A stretch of DNA of 56,843 nt, taken from the NCBI GenBank assembly GCA_021158405.1, contig JAGGUP010000117.1:1-56843 (forward strand), read 5' to 3'. A model generated the notes under the pieces. It had not been told where the DNA came from, did not search any database, and saw only the letters and a list, made by a program, of their open reading frames with translations. This DNA is from Bacteroidales bacterium. Lineage in GTDB: Bacteria; Bacteroidota; Bacteroidia; Bacteroidales; UBA12170. Positions 52,761 through 56,843 of this stretch are shown in pieces. Positions within the stretch are counted from its first letter, which is position 1, and each line of letters begins with the position of its first letter. A program made the position numbers and the translations under genes.

Positions 52761-52790
52761 ATTTACCACATTTTACCACATTTTACCACA
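52761..52790 (-). promoter_or_regulatory. Putative MraZ operator: three 10-bp direct repeats
   Basis: On the minus strand TGTGGTAAAA occurs twice in tandem, followed by TGTGGTAAAT. Three in-phase boxes at 10-bp spacing just before mraZ match the known MraZ operator design, where E. coli has TGGGN boxes every 10 bp. The box here is TGTGG. The repeats overlap the expected -33 position, so binding would block RNA polymerase. Confidence 0.65.
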
Positions 52791-52965
52791 TTGTTAATAA
52801 AAAGTTACAGTTATGAATAGAAAAAACAGCTTTAAATTATTTAATAGCCTATAAATCAGAATGATAATATCAAAATATACAAGGCGTTTTGTGTGGGGGT
52901 GTTTATAACTTCTAAGGACAAGCCCTTGAATTATTTAGGGATAGGCTTTTAACGAATTATTTTTT

Positions 52966-52973
52966 AATTTTGT
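52966..52973 (+). promoter_or_regulatory. Promoter -7 element TAATTTTG of the gls-engB operon
   Basis: TAATTTTG matches TAnnTTTG and lies 36 bp before the first gene of the operon; the -33 is weak. The rest of the 285-bp gap between mraZ and this operon holds the MraZ boxes and a GC-poor imperfect hairpin near 52921-52950. Confidence 0.4.
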
Positions 52974-53009
52974 CGAAAATACATTCGATTTACTGAACAA
53001 ACTGAAGAA

Positions 53010-53825
53010 ATGGCAAAGGATTTTATTGATGTTGAGCGGATAATAGGGTCAAAAAGTAAGAAAGCGCTTAAATATACTCCTCGTTTTATTATCTCTTATT
53101 TAAAACGGATTGTACATCAAGATTATATTAATGGTTTTTTGAAAGAGCAAGAAGGCGTAATGGGCTTTGATTTTGTCAGTGCCGTGCTTGATGAATTCGA
53201 GATTAAACTCAATGTACAAGGTGTAGAGAATATTAATCCGGAAAGGAAATATATTATTGCATCAAATCATCCTATTGGAAGTATGGATGGCGTTGCATTG
53301 ATGGATGTGCTTGGAAAAGTGAGGAAAGATCTTATTTTTCCGGTAAATGATTTGTTGATGAATATCCCACATCTTCAGTCGCTTTTTATTCCGATTAATA
53401 AGCATGGAAGTAATGTTGAAAATGCCCGTATTATTGACCGCGCTTTTGCTTCGGATGTGATGATGCTTTATTTCCCAGCAGGGCTAGTTTCTCGTCGAAA
53501 AAAAGGAATAATTGAAGATTTAGAGTGGAAAAAGACATTTATTCGTAAATCGCGTGATTATGAGCGTGATATTATACCAACCTATGTTGAAGGCTCGAAT
53601 AGTTCTTTCTTCTATGGTTTAGCTAACTGGAGAGCACGTTTGGGAATAAAAATGAATTTGGAAATGCTTTATTTAGCAGATGAAATGTTTAAGCAAAAAG
53701 GTAGAGAAATTAAAATTGTTTTTGGCAAACCAATTCCGTATCAAACTTTTGATCGCTCGAAGAAAGATTTGGCTTGGGCTAAAGATGTAAAAAAACAGGT
53801 TTATGCCTTGCGAAAGTTAACTTAA
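53010..53825 (+). CDS. glsA: Lysophospholipid acyltransferase-family protein, GlsA-type O-acyltransferase
   Basis: A 271-residue PlsC-like acyltransferase. The active-site segment is IIASNHPIGSMDG, with His87 and Asp93. This is HX5D instead of the HX4D of PlsC, and is usual for this subfamily as I recall it. The substrate-binding part is LYFPAGLVSRRKKGIIED, followed by IIPTYVEGSNSSFFYGLANW. In Bacteroides thetaiotaomicron the GlsB/GlsA pair makes glycine lipids; GlsA adds the second acyl chain by O-acylation. Here it is directly upstream of the N-acyltransferase gene, which supports the same role. Membrane lipid class (glycine, ornithine or another aminolipid) is not certain from sequence. 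Confidence 0.85.
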   Translation: MAKDFIDVERIIGSKSKKALKYTPRFIISYLKRIVHQDYINGFLKEQEGVMGFDFVSAVLDEFEIKLNVQGVENINPERKYIIASNHPIGSMDGVALMDVLGKVRKDLIFPVNDLLMNIPHLQSLFIPINKHGSNVENARIIDRAFASDVMMLYFPAGLVSRRKKGIIEDLEWKKTFIRKSRDYERDIIPTYVEGSNSSFFYGLANWRARLGIKMNLEMLYLADEMFKQKGREIKIVFGKPIPYQTFDRSKKDLAWAKDVKKQVYALRKLT

Positions 53826-53846
53826 GTAAATAAGAAAGGAGTCTCT

Positions 53847-54827
53847 ATGCGAAATGTTATTCCAAAAGTAAGTCGAGCCGTGCTCGATAAAGAATTGACC
53901 AAGGATATCTTTTTTACAGATACCAATAATGGAGGAAATGAGCTGTATGTTTTTGATGCTCATCAACGTCCGAATCTGATGCGTGAAGTTGCTCGTTTGC
54001 GTGAAATTACTTTCCGTGATGCTGGCGGTGGAACCGGAAAAGAAATGGATATTGATGAGTATGATACCTTAGAGAATCCATTTGGTCAACTTATTGTTTG
54101 GAACCCTACAGATAAGGAAATTGTTGGCGGTTATCGTTTTATTTGTGGTGATAAAATTCCAATTATTGATGGAAAAGTAAAAAGCCCTACAACAGGTTTG
54201 TTTGAATTTTCAGAGAAGTTTATCAAAGACTATCTTCCTTATTCTATAGAGTTAGGGCGATCTTTTGTACAACCTAATTATCAACCTAATTACAATCTCA
54301 GAAAAGGCATGTATTCGCTCGATAATTTATGGGACGGCATTGGTGCTTTATCGGTAGAACATTCGGAAATAAAATATCTCTATGGGAAAATGACCATGTA
54401 TACCGATTATAATGTATATGCCAGAGATGTGCTTTTGTTCTTTCTGCGGAATTTTTTTCCGGATCCTCAGAACTTAATTTATCCACATGAAGAGATTGAG
54501 CACAAATACGCAGACAAAGATTTTGAAGATATTTTTACGGGAACTACTTTTGAAGAAAATTATAAGATTTTAGTTCGTGTCATTCGCCAACACAAAGAGA
54601 ATATTCCTCCCTTATTCAATGCCTATATGAATTTATCATCCAGTATGATGATATTTGGTACTGCGGTTAATCATCATTTTGGTGAGGTGGAGGAAACGGG
54701 AATGCTGATTACCATCGAAGATATTTACGAAAAGAAAAAGCGTCGCTATTTCCACAGCTATCTTCAAAAAATACAGAAGAATATAAAATTTTTTAGATTC
54801 CATTTGAATGATCGTAAAAACAGCTAA
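53847..54827 (+). CDS. glsB: GNAT-type amino acid N-acyltransferase, GlsB/OlsB-like
   Basis: A 326-residue N-acyltransferase of the hemolysin/OlsB type. Motifs are LMREVARLREITFRDAGGGT, EYDTLENPFGQLIVWNP, VGGYRFICGD and SIELGRSFVQPNYQ. The C-terminal third is helical and basic. The homologue GlsB in B. thetaiotaomicron acylates glycine with a 3-hydroxy fatty acid, the first step of glycine-lipid synthesis. The start is well supported: a Shine-Dalgarno-like AAGGAG lies 8 bp before the ATG, which is unusual in this phylum and in this window. The end overlaps engB by 20 bp. Confidence 0.87.
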   Translation: MRNVIPKVSRAVLDKELTKDIFFTDTNNGGNELYVFDAHQRPNLMREVARLREITFRDAGGGTGKEMDIDEYDTLENPFGQLIVWNPTDKEIVGGYRFICGDKIPIIDGKVKSPTTGLFEFSEKFIKDYLPYSIELGRSFVQPNYQPNYNLRKGMYSLDNLWDGIGALSVEHSEIKYLYGKMTMYTDYNVYARDVLLFFLRNFFPDPQNLIYPHEEIEHKYADKDFEDIFTGTTFEENYKILVRVIRQHKENIPPLFNAYMNLSSSMMIFGTAVNHHFGEVEETGMLITIEDIYEKKKRRYFHSYLQKIQKNIKFFRFHLNDRKNS

Positions 54828-55419
54828 ATTTCTGGTTAGCAACAGTTATTATCAAAATTGCCCAAAACCGGATAAGCCGGAATATGCTTTTATTGGTCGT
54901 TCTAATGTTGGAAAATCCTCTTTGATCAATAAAATTGTGGGTATTAATGGATTGGCTAAAACATCGGGAAAACCGGGGAAAACACAATTGATTAATCATT
55001 TCTTTGTCAATGAGGAATGGTATTTAGTCGATTTGCCCGGTTATGGTTATGCCAGTATTCCGCTTAAAATAAAAGCGAAATGGGAAACGATGATAAGTGG
55101 CTATTTACAAACCCGAAAAAACCTGCTCAACACTTTTGTTTTGATTGATATTCGGCATGCTCCCCAGAAAAAAGATATCGATTTTATCGAAAATTTAGCC
55201 GAGTATCAAATTCCATTTTCTTTAATTTTTACCAAAGCAGATAAGGTAACGAGACGGCAATTGAAAGAAAACCTTAAAACTTATGAGGGTTATTTAAAAG
55301 AAAGCTGGGAAGAACTTCCTGGTATTTTTGTTACTTCATCGGAGACTGGATTGGGCGCTGAAAGGGTTCTTGATTATATAGAACAGACCAATAAGGTGTT
55401 TGTTTATCAGCCTGAATAA
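54808..55419 (+). CDS. engB: Ribosome biogenesis GTPase EngB/YsxC/YihA
   Basis: A 203-residue circularly complete TrmE-Era-type GTPase. G1 is GRSNVGKSS (30-38), G2 the GKTQLINHF region, G3 DLPGYGYA, G4 TKADK and G5 TSSETG. The family helps assemble the large ribosomal subunit. Its start lies inside glsB, so it is cotranscribed and probably coupled to it. No terminator is obvious; the 140-bp hairpin element begins 56 bp after the stop and could serve as one. Confidence 0.95.
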   Translation: MIVKTAKFLVSNSYYQNCPKPDKPEYAFIGRSNVGKSSLINKIVGINGLAKTSGKPGKTQLINHFFVNEEWYLVDLPGYGYASIPLKIKAKWETMISGYLQTRKNLLNTFVLIDIRHAPQKKDIDFIENLAEYQIPFSLIFTKADKVTRRQLKENLKTYEGYLKESWEELPGIFVTSSETGLGAERVLDYIEQTNKVFVYQPE

Positions 55420-55475
55420 TTTATACTTTTAGTTTTCTTATAGCTACTTTTTTAAAGAGAAATATTTCATTGAGT

Positions 55476-55615
55476 GAGAGCTTTGCAAGACGAAAGATTT
55501 TGATTCAGATTGAGGCAAAATCAGATGAAAAACCATAGTTTACTAATGTAAATGAGGATTTTGAAGAAGATTTTAACGAAGAGTTAGATCAAAAAATGAA
55601 TTTTGCAAAGCTCTC
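55476..55615. repeat. 140-bp full-length hairpin element, copy 2
   Basis: Terminal inverted repeats are perfect here: GAGAGCTTTGCA/TGCAAAGCTCTC. The exact centre is TTTAC-TAAT-GTAAA (55539-55552). Compared with copy 1 the loop differs in three of four bases while the closing stem is unchanged. The flanks TGAGT and TGATT are similar but not identical. The region 55616-55761 after it is the leader of the next gene, with nothing else recognised. The element sits in the 342-bp gap behind engB. Confidence 0.8.
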
Positions 55616-55761
55616 TGATTATAAAATTAATATATTTGAGCTCCGCAAGCAATAGGAGTAGGTTGAGTAATCAACTTTAAATTATTGTTATATAAATAGT
55701 TATATATTTATTGAAATTAAAGTCATTGATCACTAAATAGAAACGAAAGAAAAACACATCT

Positions 55762-56843
55762 ATGTCAAACTTAGTTATTCGAACGGTGGCAAGTAAGAAG
55801 GATTTAAATGCCTTTATCCATTTGCCTTTCGAAATTCATAAAAATCACTCGAATTGGCTTCCTCCTTTACTTACCGATGAAAAAAAAGTGTTTGACTCTA
55901 CTAAGAATCATTCTTTTTCCCATTGCGAAACCATTTTGCTTTTAGCCGAAAGAAACAATAAAGTGCTTGGTCGCATAATGGGAATTATCAATCTGGCTTA
56001 TAATAGCGTTCATAATGAAAAGAATGCGCGATTCTTTGCTTTGGAAACCTATGATGATGCAGAAGTTTTTGATGCTCTTTTAGCGGCTGTTGAGCGCTGG
56101 GCAAAGGACAAAGAAATGAATAAACTCGTTGGCCCTATTGGTTTTTCTGATAAAGATGCTCAAGGATTTTTGTTGAGTGGTTTCGACGATCCTGTTTCTA
56201 TAATCGTAACCAATCCAAGTTTTGAATATATGATTACTCATATGGAGCGTAATTTATATTTCAAAAGTATTGATTTGGTTCAATACCGTGCAGAGGTTCC
56301 TCAGGAAATTTCACCTGTTTATGAATCTATGTTTCAGCGAGTGATTGATGCCGGATATCAAATTTTAGAGTTTAGTAAAACGAAAGCTGTTCGACCGTAT
56401 ATTCCTACCGTTTTTGCTCTTTTAAATAAAACCTATACTGAAATTTATGGTTTTGCTCCTTTAGATGACAAGGAAATCACTGAATTTTCGGAGCGTTTTC
56501 TTCCTTTTCTCGATGCTCGTTTTATTAAAGTAGTGATCGATCAAGATAAAAATGTTGTGGCATTTCTAGTGGCTATGCCTGATATTAGCAAAGGAATGCG
56601 CAAAGCGAAGGGAAAACTTTTCCCATTTGGGTTTATTCATATTTTGAGATCTGGCAAAAAATCAAAACAGCTCAATTTGCTGCTGGGAAGTGTTGAAGAA
56701 AGTTTACGTATCAAGGGAATTGTGTCTCTTTTGGCGGTCAAAGTTGTTGAATCTGCACAAAAGGCAGGAATGGAAATACTTGACAGTCATTTAGTTATGG
56801 AAGATAATACCAAGATGAGAGCAATGTGCGAACGTTTTGATGC
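55762..56843 (+). CDS. GNAT-like acyltransferase family protein (partial, C-terminus off the right edge)
   Basis: The frame opens with the ATG at 55762 and runs 360 codons to the right edge without a stop. The start NLVIRTVASKKDLNAFIHLP and the segment NWLPPLLTDEKKVFD fit a conserved group of YghO-like proteins with GNAT-type folds. The central part has VLGRIMGIINLAYN and KLVGPIGFSDKDAQGFLLSGFD. A second GNAT-like half includes FIKVVIDQDKNVVAFLVAMPDISKG and LLLGSVEESLRIKGI. The substrate is unknown. A possible link with the nearby aminolipid genes is only positional, as the hairpin element separates them. Confidence 0.8.
   Translation, partial: MSNLVIRTVASKKDLNAFIHLPFEIHKNHSNWLPPLLTDEKKVFDSTKNHSFSHCETILLLAERNNKVLGRIMGIINLAYNSVHNEKNARFFALETYDDAEVFDALLAAVERWAKDKEMNKLVGPIGFSDKDAQGFLLSGFDDPVSIIVTNPSFEYMITHMERNLYFKSIDLVQYRAEVPQEISPVYESMFQRVIDAGYQILEFSKTKAVRPYIPTVFALLNKTYTEIYGFAPLDDKEITEFSERFLPFLDARFIKVVIDQDKNVVAFLVAMPDISKGMRKAKGKLFPFGFIHILRSGKKSKQLNLLLGSVEESLRIKGIVSLLAVKVVESAQKAGMEILDSHLVMEDNTKMRAMCERFD

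Noticed and set aside
1-56843. CRISPR array, restriction-modification, toxin-antitoxin or prophage genes
   Set aside because: No regularly spaced repeats were seen and no gene product fits such systems; the only repeats found are the palindromic elements described.

Overview
The window is chromosomal DNA of a member of the Bacteroidota, most likely a Bacteroidales/Marinilabiliales-type anaerobe or microaerophile. This is inferred from several things read in the sequence: AT-rich genes that mostly lack Shine-Dalgarno sequences; promoter-like TAnnTTTG (-7) and TTTG (-33) motifs; the paired acyltransferases of glycine-lipid synthesis (GlsA/GlsB type); a fused-alpha 2-oxoacid:ferredoxin oxidoreductase beside a 2[4Fe-4S] ferredoxin; a SprB-repeat protein; a queuine tRNA-ribosyltransferase without the zinc cysteines; and a division cluster ordered as in Bacteroidota.

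Layout. 1-7.2 kb: a large secreted leucine-rich-repeat protein (cut by the left edge), two lipoproteins, a Bax-type glucosaminidase and a SirB1-type protein. 7.2-11.5 kb, minus strand: tgt, lptG-like permease, adenine deaminase, then an ArsR-type repressor with its own promoter and repeated operator-like boxes. 11.8-13.5 kb: a glycosyltransferase and a sigma factor in one operon, followed by 560 bp of non-coding DNA with strong hairpins and a possible minus-strand RNA. 14.1-19.8 kb: complete sufBCDSE-sufT iron-sulfur assembly operon, meeting a giant AsmA-like gene head-on with a 1-nt gap. 24-28 kb: Crp/Fnr-type regulator, korAB and a divergent ferredoxin. 28-34 kb: MobA-like nucleotidyltransferase with a hairpin-rich leader, DsbD, uridine kinase, a tiny membrane protein and a HAMP/class III cyclase. 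34.2-36.7 kb: SprB-repeat gene flanked by long palindromic elements, next to tRNA-Pro(GGG). 36.9-52.8 kb, minus strand: yqeY, then the division and cell-wall (dcw) cluster, transcribed mraZ-rsmH-ftsL-ftsI-murE-mraY-murD-ftsW-murG-murC-ftsQ-ftsA-ftsZ, with three 10-bp direct repeats in front of mraZ that look like the MraZ operator. 53-56.8 kb: glsA-glsB-engB, then a second copy of a 140-bp hairpin element and a GNAT-like gene cut by the right edge.

How the genes fit together: most of the window is housekeeping (Fe-S assembly, peptidoglycan and septum synthesis, tRNA modification, LPS export, membrane aminolipid synthesis, ferredoxin-linked 2-oxoacid oxidation). The ferredoxin and Kor enzyme both need Fe-S clusters of the kind made by the Suf system.

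The most unusual material is non-coding. A 140-bp full-length imperfect hairpin element is present twice at identical length (36256-36395 and 55476-55615, about 90% identical by eye). A second, unrelated 163-bp hairpin element lies in the leader of the SprB-repeat gene (34367-34529). There is also a cluster of short palindromes (36449-36625), a candidate attenuator before the MobA-like gene, and a candidate minus-strand RNA at about 13591-13880. No complete defence system, prophage, insertion sequence with transposase, rRNA or CRISPR array was seen.
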